Shown: piece by piece, positions 35,311 through 43,657 of the stretch
How the letters are laid out: each line of letters opens with the position of its first letter
How positions within the stretch are numbered: the stretch's first letter is position 1
Assembly: GCF_000423125.1 (NCBI RefSeq)
Contig: NZ_AUHJ01000020.1
Coordinates: forward strand, 1-52,962
Direction of reading: 5' to 3'
Origin: Haliea salexigens DSM 19537
Lineage (GTDB): Bacteria; Pseudomonadota; Gammaproteobacteria; Pseudomonadales; Halieaceae
DNA length: 52,962 bases
Program-made: the position numbers and the translations under genes
The notes under the pieces: generated by a model
Database searches by the model: none
Told to the model about the DNA's origin: nothing
Seen by the model: only the letters and a program-made list of their open reading frames with translations

Positions 35311-35436
35311 CGGCTTTTCCTTTGCGACCAAAAAAAGTTGCCAAGTTGCTACGGTAACCTGATTGTGCATAAACTTGAACCAACCCGCGCAGGGCCAGCA
35401 TAACTTGACACCAATAATGATAAATCAGGAGCTGGA

Positions 35437-38112
35437 ATGAAAAACGCTGTTTGCACCACATTGCGCCGCTTGTGGCCGGCGCTGATTGCCGTCGGCGCCA
35501 GCGCGCTGCCGACTGTTGCACAGGCACAGCTGGAAGAGGTCATCGTCACGGCACAGAAACGGGCCGAATCGGTACAGGATGTGCCCATTGCCATCACCGC
35601 GTTCGACGAAGAGGCCCTGCGCAACAAGCAGATCAACGGCTTTGCAGACATGCGTTTCACCGCGCCCAACGTGTCATACACCAAGGGCAACTTCACCGGT
35701 AATAACTTCCAGATTCGCGGCGTAGGCACCAACCTCGTTGCGGCGTCCGCTGACAGCGGTGTGGGCGTTCACGTCAATGAAATCCCGTTGATTTCGCCGC
35801 GCCTGTTCGAAACAGAATATTACGATATCGAGCAGGTGGCCGTGCTGCGCGGCCCGCAGGGTACGCTCTATGGCCGCAACTCAACCGGCGGCGCCGCCAA
35901 CATGATCACCCGTCCGGCGAACCTCGATGGCCGGAACGGGAACCTTGAGGGACAGTACGGTAACTTCGATCACAAGAAACTCAGTGGCGCCATCAACCTG
36001 CCGCTGACCGACAGCCTGGCACTGCGCTTCGCGGGACTGTGGCTGGACCGCGAGGGCTACACGGAGAACGTGTACAACGGCAGCGATGTCGATGGCCGCG
36101 ACCAGGTATCGCTGCGGGCATCCCTGCGCTGGTTACCGACCGACACCACCCAGGTCGACCTGATGCTGTCCTGGTTCGATGAAGACAGCACCCGCACGCG
36201 CAGCCAGAAAACCCTGTGCCACAATGACCCCAGTGGTGTCATGGGCTGCTTGCCGGACCGTCTCGATTTCGATGTTCCCAACCCCTCCTCGCAGCTGTCC
36301 AACATCCTGGCGTCCAACGCCCTGCTCGGTCCGCTCGGCGCTTTCACACTCGGCTCCAACGTGCGCGGCGAGGTGCCTCGGGACCTGCGCAAGGTAGCCA
36401 GCGAACGAGCGCCCCTCTACCGCGCCGACGAGACGCTGGTTACCCTGAACATCGCCCAGGAGATCGGCGATTACACGCTGGCCTTTGTCGGCGGCTACCA
36501 GGACACCACCGTGCTCTCGCAAATGGACTACCAGTGGACCGTGGCGGACCCGTTTCCCATTCCGGCACTGCTGCCGGTGGTCGCCCCCACCGCCGCTGGC
36601 ACGCTGTATGCCGACGGACTGTGGCCCATCTCCGCGCCTTCAGCCAATTCCACCGGCAGTGTTGGCGGCCATATCGACTCCTTCAGTCCGGGCCTTGAAG
36701 CTTACGATCAATCCAACCAGTCCTCGGAGCAGGTATCCGCGGAGCTGCGCCTGCAGTCCGATTTTGCCGGGCCGCTGAACTTTCTCGTCGGCGGTTTCTG
36801 GATGGATGTTGAACTGGACAACCAGTACTGGGTGTTCTCATCCGGCTTTGACTACTTCGCCAGTGTGTTTCCCGCAGCAGCCCTGGGCCTCGACGGGATG
36901 GGCTGGGTAGGCCCCCAGTTCAACAATGAAACCGGTGACTACGGCATTCGCTCACAGGCGCTGTTCGGTGAAATCTACTACGAGCTGACCGACACACTGA
37001 AACTCACCGTCGGCGCGCGCTACACACAGGACCGCAAAACCATCGAAGACCGGCAGATCCTGTTCAACAACGACCCGGTGACTGGCGCCCCCGTACTACA
37101 GCCCCTGGGCGCAGACCTGCCCATTCCCACCGCCACGCGGCGCGCCAGCAAAGATTGGCGGGAAACCACCGGGCGCATCGTTATCGACTGGTCCGTAACG
37201 GCTGACACACTGGCCTACGCCTCACTGTCCCGAGGGTACAAGGGCGGCGGCTTCAACCCGCCCTTCGACCCCGTGCAGTTCCCCAGCCAGAAGCCCGACT
37301 TCGCGCCGGAGTTCGTCGACGCGCTGGAGATCGGCACCAAGAACACGCTGCTCGACAACACCCTGCAGGCAAACTTCAGCGCCTTCCTGTACGACTACAC
37401 CGACATGCAGGTATCCAAGATCGTCAACCGCACTTCGTTCAACGAAAACACCGATGCGCAGATCTGGGGCGGCGAGGCGGAGCTGGTGTTTGCCCCGAAT
37501 GCAAGCTGGGTTGTAAACGCCAACCTCGCCTACCTGAACACCGAAGTGAAGGACTTTGAGAGCTTTGATACCCGCGATCCCACCGCGGGTCGCAGCGACG
37601 TCACCCTGCTCAAGGACCTGTCCAACGCCTCCAATTGTGTAGCCCTGCTGGCGCCGGACGTCTACGCCGCGCAGTTTGGCTCACCGTTCACCAGCTGCAG
37701 TGCGCTGGCGGCGGCCGGTGTGCCGATTACCGATGGTATTGCGCAGAACCTGGATGGCAACCAACTGCAGAACGCCCCGGAGTGGTCACTGAGTCTGGGC
37801 GCGCAGTACAACCTGTCGTTTGCCGATAGCAGCGCACTGTCACTGCGTGTGGACTACTACTGGCAGGACGCCATGTATGCGCGAATGTTCAACCGCCCCA
37901 TCGACCGCATTGATGCCTGGGACATCTGGAATGCACAGGCTACCTACACCTCGGCAGACGGGCAGTGGTACGCCCGTGCCTACATCAAGAACATTGCTGA
38001 TGACGACCATCTGGTGGCCATGTATGTCACCGATCCGTCTTCCGGCCTGTTCACCAATGTCTTCTCGATCGAGCCGAGAACCTACGGCCTGGCGCTGGGC
38101 TACAACTTCTAG
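35437..38112 (+). CDS. TonB-dependent outer-membrane receptor
   Basis: The 891-residue product has a signal peptide ending ALPTVAQA and then LEEVIVTAQKRAESVQDVPI, the usual TonB-box/plug opening of marine receptors. Plug motifs follow: FQIRGVGTN and VAVLRGPQGTLYGRNSTGGA. The beta-barrel then runs to a C-terminal aromatic residue (YGLALGYNF), the signal for outer-membrane insertion. AGGAG lies six bases before the ATG. It imports a ligand with energy from TonB-ExbBD; siderophore, sugar and other organic substrates are all possible. Upstream, TTGAAC followed 18 bases later by CATAAC is a weak promoter candidate for this strand. The gene is monocistronic; the neighbouring genes give no substrate. 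Confidence 0.95.
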   Translation: MKNAVCTTLRRLWPALIAVGASALPTVAQAQLEEVIVTAQKRAESVQDVPIAITAFDEEALRNKQINGFADMRFTAPNVSYTKGNFTGNNFQIRGVGTNLVAASADSGVGVHVNEIPLISPRLFETEYYDIEQVAVLRGPQGTLYGRNSTGGAANMITRPANLDGRNGNLEGQYGNFDHKKLSGAINLPLTDSLALRFAGLWLDREGYTENVYNGSDVDGRDQVSLRASLRWLPTDTTQVDLMLSWFDEDSTRTRSQKTLCHNDPSGVMGCLPDRLDFDVPNPSSQLSNILASNALLGPLGAFTLGSNVRGEVPRDLRKVASERAPLYRADETLVTLNIAQEIGDYTLAFVGGYQDTTVLSQMDYQWTVADPFPIPALLPVVAPTAAGTLYADGLWPISAPSANSTGSVGGHIDSFSPGLEAYDQSNQSSEQVSAELRLQSDFAGPLNFLVGGFWMDVELDNQYWVFSSGFDYFASVFPAAALGLDGMGWVGPQFNNETGDYGIRSQALFGEIYYELTDTLKLTVGARYTQDRKTIEDRQILFNNDPVTGAPVLQPLGADLPIPTATRRASKDWRETTGRIVIDWSVTADTLAYASLSRGYKGGGFNPPFDPVQFPSQKPDFAPEFVDALEIGTKNTLLDNTLQANFSAFLYDYTDMQVSKIVNRTSFNENTDAQIWGGEAELVFAPNASWVVNANLAYLNTEVKDFESFDTRDPTAGRSDVTLLKDLSNASNCVALLAPDVYAAQFGSPFTSCSALAAAGVPITDGIAQNLDGNQLQNAPEWSLSLGAQYNLSFADSSALSLRVDYYWQDAMYARMFNRPIDRIDAWDIWNAQATYTSADGQWYARAYIKNIADDDHLVAMYVTDPSSGLFTNVFSIEPRTYGLALGYNF

Positions 38113-38150
38113 CGCGGGGCGCGACGCGCGGATTCACGGCGATTTCTGCT

Positions 38151-38180
38151 ACCATCGTGAGACAGGTTTTTCACGATGGT
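38151..38180. promoter_or_regulatory. Perfect 10-bp inverted repeat spanning the asmA start codon
   Basis: ACCATCGTGA at 38151-38160 and TCACGATGGT at 38171-38180 are exact complements around the ten-base loop GACAGGTTTT. The right arm contains the AsmA-family gene's ATG (38176-38178) and the loop holds its AGG. In RNA the start codon would be paired and the Shine-Dalgarno bases exposed only in the loop. The element lies 38 bases after the TonB receptor stop. It could act as a translational switch, a protein-binding palindrome or a T-poor terminator. Confidence 0.65.
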
Positions 38181-40044
38181 TGCTCTCATGCCCAGACTAC
38201 TGATTTACATCGTTGCCATTCCGCTGGTGCTGGTGCTGGCGGTCGCAGCGCTCCTGCCGCTGCTTCTGGACGAAGCGCGGCTGATACAGATCGCGACGGA
38301 AACGCTGGAAGAGCGCAGTGGCGCCAAACTGCGGGTAAACGGCGATGCCGGGCTGTCGCTGCTGCCCCGCCTGTCGCTGCGCCTGGAGGATACCGAGCTG
38401 CAACTCCCGGGCGAGCAACAGCCGGACGTCAGCGTGCAGCGACTGTCGGTGGAAGTTTTCCTGCTGCCATTGCTGTCGAAGGAAGTGGCCATCAAGGGCA
38501 TTGAGCTGGCCGGCCTTGAGGTGACCGTGCCCGCGGCCGAAGCCGCACCCGCTAGCACCACCGCCGGCCTCAGCGATGCCGAATTGAAGGCCTTCTATGA
38601 GCAGCGCCGGCAAGCCCTGCGCGCTGGCGCCGCGGCCGGCGCGGGCGCGGCACTGGGCCTGCCGCTGGCCCTGAATATCGCCAATGTCACCGTGAGTGAA
38701 GCCCGCGTGCGCCTGCTACAGCCCAACGGCGCAGCACCGCAGGTCATCGAAATTCCCTCACTCCAGGCGAATGACATCAACCTTGAGGGCCGGCCTGCCG
38801 AACTCAGTGCGAGCGTGGAGATCGCCGGCGAGCAAGCGCTCGCTATCACGCTGCAAACCCGCTTTACGGTCAGTGCCGACCAGAGCAAGGCCACAGTTGA
38901 AGCACTCAATGTCACCATCACCGGGGCCACCCCGGAACCGGTGGAACTCCTGGCCAGCGGCACGATCGGTATCAACACCCAGCGGGCCGAACTGGCCCTG
39001 GAGCTGGCAAGCGGTGAAATCACCGGCCAGGGCACACTGGCCTACAGCAGTTTCGAAAGCCCGCAAATTGATGCGGAGCTGCGCCTGAACCTGCTGGACC
39101 CCGCGCTGCTGCTACTGGCCGGGCCAGATGCTGCCGCTACCGCAAGCACGGACACTGACGGCGAAGACACCGCACTGCCGCTGGACGCCATCCGCCTCGC
39201 CGACACCCGTGCCGACCTGCGGGTTGAGCGCGCCGTGTTCGGGCCGCACACGATCAATAACCTGCGCCTGCGCCTGCGGGCGCTGGAAGGCGTACTGAAA
39301 ATCGACACCATCACCGGCACTTTGCATGGCGGGGCGTTGAACGCCAGCGCCAGCATGGATGCACACCGCGCCACCGCCGTATTGTCATCCCGCGGTGAAC
39401 TCATCGGGTTGGATAGCGCAGCACTGCTCGCGGCGCTGGAGTCGGAGCCGCTGCTTACCGGCCTCGCGGACGCCCGCTGGGAACTGCAGAGCCGTGGCAA
39501 CACCAGCGACACACTGGTGCACAACCTGCAGGGCCCGCTGAACCTGACAACCCGTGACATGGTGCTGCAGCAGTTCGGGGTTGAGCGCATGCTCTGTGAG
39601 GTGGTTGCACAGGTCAATCAGGCATCGTTGAGCGCGCAACTGCCACAGCAGAGCACCTTCGAAGACTTGAGTGCGAGTGTGACCCTGGGCGAAGGCAAGG
39701 CGCGGCTCGACCCGCTGCAGGCCAATCTGGCGCACATGGGCTTGCGCGGGACCGGCAGCCTGGATATCGACAGCAATGCTTTCAACGCGAAATTCAGTGC
39801 GCGGCTTGCGCCCACCCTCGGCGAACTCGACCCGGCCTGTCGAGTGAATGAACGCCTCACCGCTATCAGCTGGCCCGTGCTATGCAGTGGCACCCTCGAT
39901 GGCAGCCCGGCAAGCTGGTGCCGCGTCGACAGCAAGGACATCATCGCTTCCCTGACCCGCAATGAACTCGAGCGCAAGGCGAAGGAGGAAGGCGGCCGCT
40001 TCCTGCAGCGCTTGTTTAAAGGCAAAGACTCCGACGGCAATTAG
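38176..40044 (+). CDS. AsmA family envelope protein
   Basis: The 622-residue product is an AsmA-type protein. One N-terminal membrane helix (LLIYIVAIPLVLVLAVAALL) is followed by the conserved LIQIATETLEERSGAKLRVNGDAGLSLLPRLSLRLED opening (quoted here only as the family's start block around residues 40-75). Long beta-repeat sequence follows, and a C-terminal AsmA_2 region has LDIDSNAFNAKFSARL and CRVNERLTAISWPVLCSG. These bridge-like proteins are thought to act in phospholipid movement or outer-membrane assembly. The C-terminus is charged and ends with a Lys-rich tail. The first ATG (38176) has AGG nine bases upstream; ATG 38188 is an alternative that would sit outside the inverted repeat. The gene ends ten bases from the converging amidohydrolase gene. 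Confidence 0.9.
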   Translation: MVALMPRLLIYIVAIPLVLVLAVAALLPLLLDEARLIQIATETLEERSGAKLRVNGDAGLSLLPRLSLRLEDTELQLPGEQQPDVSVQRLSVEVFLLPLLSKEVAIKGIELAGLEVTVPAAEAAPASTTAGLSDAELKAFYEQRRQALRAGAAAGAGAALGLPLALNIANVTVSEARVRLLQPNGAAPQVIEIPSLQANDINLEGRPAELSASVEIAGEQALAITLQTRFTVSADQSKATVEALNVTITGATPEPVELLASGTIGINTQRAELALELASGEITGQGTLAYSSFESPQIDAELRLNLLDPALLLLAGPDAAATASTDTDGEDTALPLDAIRLADTRADLRVERAVFGPHTINNLRLRLRALEGVLKIDTITGTLHGGALNASASMDAHRATAVLSSRGELIGLDSAALLAALESEPLLTGLADARWELQSRGNTSDTLVHNLQGPLNLTTRDMVLQQFGVERMLCEVVAQVNQASLSAQLPQQSTFEDLSASVTLGEGKARLDPLQANLAHMGLRGTGSLDIDSNAFNAKFSARLAPTLGELDPACRVNERLTAISWPVLCSGTLDGSPASWCRVDSKDIIASLTRNELERKAKEEGGRFLQRLFKGKDSDGN

Positions 40045-40054
40045 GCTGCAGCGG

Positions 40055-41923
40055 TCAGGCAGCCCGCAACGCCCGCCCCAGGCGGCGGCTACCCAGCACC
40101 TCGGTGAAGTCGCCCTCCTGCCACACCGGCTCGCCCTTGATGAGCACTCGCGTCACCACGCCGTCGGAACGATTCACCATCTGCTTGTGGTCGAAGAGCT
40201 CCCGATGAATGAGGGTACGATGGTCGTTGCTGTCCCATGTCTGCAGCGCCTCCGGGTCGACCATGGTGATGTCTGCCTGCGCACCGATTTCGAGGCTGCC
40301 TACATCCAGGCCAAAGAAGGCAGCAGGCTCACGGGTCAGGCGCCGAACCATGGTGGCAACCGTCGCCATGCCCTCAGCCTGCGCCAGCTTCAGTGACATC
40401 AGGTTGCCATCAAAAAATGCCATGTTGGTGAGGTGTGCCCCGGAGTCGTTGAAACCCGGCAAGGCGCTGGGGTGCAGCAAGTAGCCAAGAGTCGCGCGGT
40501 TGTCCTTGTTGCCCACATCCACCCACCAGCGAAACGACTTGTCGTACTCGCGCAGCAGGTGCAGCATGAAATCGACGTCGTCGGTAGTGGGTGCGGGGAA
40601 TTTGGCAAAGGCTGCGGCCTCGGCTTCCGAACGCGCCTCGCCAGATTGCCCGCGCTGCACACGCTGCAGCCGGTCAAACACCTGTTGCATGCTCTCGCCG
40701 TCCCAGTCCTGCACCGGGGCACCGTCAAAGATCATGCGGTCGAGATCCCGAATAACCAGCTTGTCCGGCAAGCCCAGCTTCGCCTTCAGGTGCGCCAGGT
40801 TGCGCCCCTTGCGGCCATGCTCCCAGTCGCGGCGGAACTCGGCGACGAAATCCGGATCGTCGAGCAGCGCGCGCCGGCCGGCAACGTCATCGTATTCTTT
40901 CGCGATGAGCTTGCAGGTGGAGGGCAACTCTTCAAATACCGGGCTGACAATGCCGTCCGACCAGAGACGGAAATTGGTACCCAGAGCCTGGAAGTGAATA
41001 CGCCCCTTCAGTAACGCACTGTTGATCAACTTCGATAGGCCAAGAAACGCATTGGACGCCTTGGGAGCAAGCACGAACTCCATCACCGACAAGGCCGACG
41101 TTTTCAGTGGTTTGCCGAACAGCCGGCCGCTACTGAAGAGAAAATAGAGCATGCCCTTGGCACGGTTTTCGATCAGCGGCGTCGTTTGCCATACCCGATC
41201 GCGCCGGCGCACCACTCCAAGCAAACGCTTGAGCTCCGTGTAACCGGCAAACTGGGTGGGAATACGCTGGTCTGTATGCGGCTCGTTGGCGAGATAGTGG
41301 AAGGGCAAGCCATCGGTACTCAAACCCAGGTAACCCTGCTCCATCGCCTGGTCCAGCAGGGTTTCCATGCGGGTCAGCTCGGCATCGGTGGGTTTGCGAC
41401 TGATGCTGTCGCGCAGGCCCATCACCTCAACGCGCAGCATGGAGTGCGGCACGAAAGCGCCGATATTCGGCCCCAGGGCGAGGCCGTCAAAGTGGTCCAT
41501 GTAGTCGCCAGTATTGTCCCAGGTAATCGCCTCGACACATTTGCTCAGCACCTTTTTCGGGATGTTCTCCACGCGGGTAAAGCAGTCAACGATCGGATTC
41601 TGCTCACCTTCCACCTGCTGGCCGAAGCAGGTGCCCAGGCTGCAGTTGCCCACCAGAACGGTTGTGGTGCCGTGACGCACCACTTCCGGCAGGCGGGGGT
41701 CCAGGTCCACCTCCAGGTCGAGGTGTGTGTGAATATCCAACAGGCCAGGCATCAGCCATTGGCCACTGCCGTCGATCACACGGGCCGCCGCGCTGCGGGG
41801 GAGCCCCGCGCCGCGAGCCGCCACCTTGCCGTCCCGGATGGCGATATCGACCGTGGCGGGTGCCTCGCCGCTGCCATCAAAGACCAGTGCGTCGGTGATC
41901 AGGGTGTCCCAGGTTGTGCTCAT
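40055..41923 (-). CDS. N-acyl-D-amino-acid deacylase-like amidohydrolase
   Basis: The 622-residue product is an amidohydrolase-3/D-aminoacylase type protein. The N-terminal beta-sandwich (LITDALVFDGSGEAPATVDI, AIRDGKVAARG) leads to the metal-binding WLMPGLLDIHTHLDLEVDLD near residue 60. Then come the HGTTTVLVGNCSLG motif with the zinc-ligand Cys of D-aminoacylases and FNDSGAHLTNMAFFDGN near the end. A late block, LEIGAQADITMVDPEAL, is typical. It probably removes acyl groups from D-amino acids or a related amide. Length exceeds the roughly 480 of characterised D-aminoacylases but matches a longer subgroup common in environmental bacteria. Start ATG 41923 has GGAG ten bases upstream. It diverges from the MarR gene. 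Confidence 0.87.
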   Translation of the reverse strand: MSTTWDTLITDALVFDGSGEAPATVDIAIRDGKVAARGAGLPRSAAARVIDGSGQWLMPGLLDIHTHLDLEVDLDPRLPEVVRHGTTTVLVGNCSLGTCFGQQVEGEQNPIVDCFTRVENIPKKVLSKCVEAITWDNTGDYMDHFDGLALGPNIGAFVPHSMLRVEVMGLRDSISRKPTDAELTRMETLLDQAMEQGYLGLSTDGLPFHYLANEPHTDQRIPTQFAGYTELKRLLGVVRRRDRVWQTTPLIENRAKGMLYFLFSSGRLFGKPLKTSALSVMEFVLAPKASNAFLGLSKLINSALLKGRIHFQALGTNFRLWSDGIVSPVFEELPSTCKLIAKEYDDVAGRRALLDDPDFVAEFRRDWEHGRKGRNLAHLKAKLGLPDKLVIRDLDRMIFDGAPVQDWDGESMQQVFDRLQRVQRGQSGEARSEAEAAAFAKFPAPTTDDVDFMLHLLREYDKSFRWWVDVGNKDNRATLGYLLHPSALPGFNDSGAHLTNMAFFDGNLMSLKLAQAEGMATVATMVRRLTREPAAFFGLDVGSLEIGAQADITMVDPEALQTWDSNDHRTLIHRELFDHKQMVNRSDGVVTRVLIKGEPVWQEGDFTEVLGSRRLGRALRAA

Positions 41924-42080
41924 GTTGTGTTGGCTCCGTGCCCGATCGCGGGGGCTGTTGTTATCAGTAGCGACAATCTGCCATTGGCGAGGGGTGTAGT
42001 AAAGCGCTCCGCCGGCGGGAAGTTACGCCAGCCCTATACCAGAACCAATGTACACAGCGTTGGTCATCAGGCCCTCCCGC

Positions 42081-42108
42081 TTGCCATTTTAATAAGCATG
42101 CTTATAAT
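42081..42108 (+). promoter_or_regulatory. MarR-gene promoter with embedded palindromic operator
   Basis: TTGCCA (42081-42086) and a perfect TATAAT (42103-42108) are 16 bases apart. A 14-base perfect palindrome ATAAGCATGCTTAT (42092-42105) fills the spacer and the first half of the -10. It lies 31 bases before the GTG of the MarR gene. A MarR dimer bound here would block RNA polymerase, giving autoregulation of the regulator and the efflux genes behind it. The remainder of the 215-base divergent gap shows no other clear element. Confidence 0.72.
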
Positions 42109-42138
42109 AAGTCACTCTACGACCATGAGGGCAGGCAC

Positions 42139-42582
42139 GTGAGCCGCGCGCGCAACGACGCCACCGACCAGCTCAGCTTCGAACTGCACACCACGGCACG
42201 TCTGCTGCGGCGCAACTACGACCGTCGCGCCCGGGCCCACGGCCTGACCCGCTCAAAGTGGCAGGTACTGTGGTCCCTGGCCAGGGAAGAAGGCGTGAAG
42301 CAGGCGGAGCTTGCCGAGCGACTGGATGTGGCGCCCATCAGCCTGACCCGGCAGCTGGACATACTGGAGCAGGAGGGCCTGCTGGTGCGCCGCCGCGACG
42401 AACAGGACCGACGCTGTTTCCGCATCTACCTGACGGCAGCGGCGCAGCCGGCGCTCACCACGCTGCGCGAGCTGGCGGAGCTCACCCGAGGCGAAGCCCT
42501 GGCGGGCCTGTCCTTCGAGGAAATCGTGCAGTTGAAATCACTGCTGGAACGCATTCGCCTGAACTTGGGCAAAGAGGAGTAA
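42139..42582 (+). CDS. MarR family transcriptional regulator
   Basis: A 147-residue winged-helix protein. The N-terminal dimerisation helix (FELHTTARLLRRNYDRRARA) is followed by the HTH LTRSKWQVLWSLAREEGVKQ and AELAERLDVAPISLTRQLDI, and by the wing GLLVRRRDEQDRRCFRIYLT. The DxRxxR-type wing motif is conserved as DEQDRRCFRIYLT. It starts at GTG 42139 with GAGGG six bases upstream. The downstream genes encode an EmrA/EmrB-type pump seven bases later, so it is most likely the local repressor of that pump, responding to a toxic ligand in the manner of EmrR. Confidence 0.93.
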   Translation: MSRARNDATDQLSFELHTTARLLRRNYDRRARAHGLTRSKWQVLWSLAREEGVKQAELAERLDVAPISLTRQLDILEQEGLLVRRRDEQDRRCFRIYLTAAAQPALTTLRELAELTRGEALAGLSFEEIVQLKSLLERIRLNLGKEE

Positions 42583-42589
42583 TACGACC

Positions 42590-43657
42590 ATGTCACAGCT
42601 GCTGCAAAGGCGCCTGCTGATGGGCGCAGGCCTGGTTGCCGGTGCCCTGGCCGTTGCCTGGTTCGCGCTGGGCGGGCAAGGCAGCATCAGCACCGAGAAC
42701 GCCTACGTGAAAGCCAACAAGCTGGCGCTGTCCAGCGAGGTGAATGCCATAGTCAAGGCGGTGCTGGTGCAGCCCAATCAGCCGGTTACCGCAGGACAGC
42801 TACTGGTGCAGCTGGAGGACGAGCCGTTCCAGCTCGCCGTGGCGGAGGCCGAAGCGCACCTGGCGCAGGTACAGAACCAGATCATGGTGCGCCGGGCCGA
42901 CTACGCCGAAGTGGAAGCCGAGATTCGCCAGGCCGAGGAAGACGCCGCGTTTTATCAGCGCCAGCTGACACGGAATCAGCGTATGGGGCCTTCAGCGATA
43001 TCCGAGGCGGATCTTGATGATTCGCGGCAGCAGCTGGCGCGTTCACAGGCACAAATCGCCATCAACCGGCAGAAGCTCGCCGGCCTGCGTGCCGCTTTGG
43101 GCGGCAGCCCCGACGTGCCGCTGGAAGCCCAGGCCGACATCCAGGTGGCACAGGCGCAGCTGGACCGGGCCCGCTACCAGCTGTCGCGCACCCGCATCAC
43201 GGCACCGGCGGCCGGCACTGTGGCCAATGAAGTACCCCAGCTCGGCGAGATGACTGTGGCCGGTTTTGCCGTCGTCACCCTCATGGCGACGGACGATATC
43301 TGGATTGAGGCCAACCTCAAGGAAACGCAGCTGACAGATGTGCGCCCGGGGCAAATGGCCGAGGTGACCATAGACGCCTATCCAGGTCAGGTTCTGAGCG
43401 CGCGCGTGGATACACTGAGCCCCGCCAGCGGCTCCGAGTTCGCCATGATTCCGGCACAGAACGCCAGCGGTAACTGGGTCAAGGTCGTGCAGCGCATTCC
43501 CGTGCGCCTGCGACTGGAGAGCAAACCTGAAGACGCAGTACTGCGCGCCGGCATGAGTGCTCAAGTGCGCATTGCCACGGAGCCGCCCCAATCGCTGGCG
43601 AGTGCGCAAGCGCAGCCCGCACCCGGCGGTAATCAGGTGGCTGCCAGCCCGCTGTGA
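42590..43657 (+). CDS. EmrA-type periplasmic adaptor (HlyD family)
   Basis: The 355-residue membrane-fusion protein has one N-terminal helix (LLMGAGLVAGALAVAWFAL) followed by STENAYVKANKLALSSEVN, which is EmrA-like. The first lipoyl half-motif is followed by a long coiled-coil hairpin (about 90-195), then the second half-motif ARYQLSRTRITAPAAGTVAN and a beta-barrel with WIEANLKETQLTDVRPGQ. It would link the EmrB-type transporter to an outer-membrane TolC. No TolC gene is adjacent. GAGGAG precedes the ATG by about ten bases. It lies seven bases after the MarR gene and overlaps the transporter gene by four bases. Confidence 0.92.
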   Translation: MSQLLQRRLLMGAGLVAGALAVAWFALGGQGSISTENAYVKANKLALSSEVNAIVKAVLVQPNQPVTAGQLLVQLEDEPFQLAVAEAEAHLAQVQNQIMVRRADYAEVEAEIRQAEEDAAFYQRQLTRNQRMGPSAISEADLDDSRQQLARSQAQIAINRQKLAGLRAALGGSPDVPLEAQADIQVAQAQLDRARYQLSRTRITAPAAGTVANEVPQLGEMTVAGFAVVTLMATDDIWIEANLKETQLTDVRPGQMAEVTIDAYPGQVLSARVDTLSPASGSEFAMIPAQNASGNWVKVVQRIPVRLRLESKPEDAVLRAGMSAQVRIATEPPQSLASAQAQPAPGGNQVAASPL

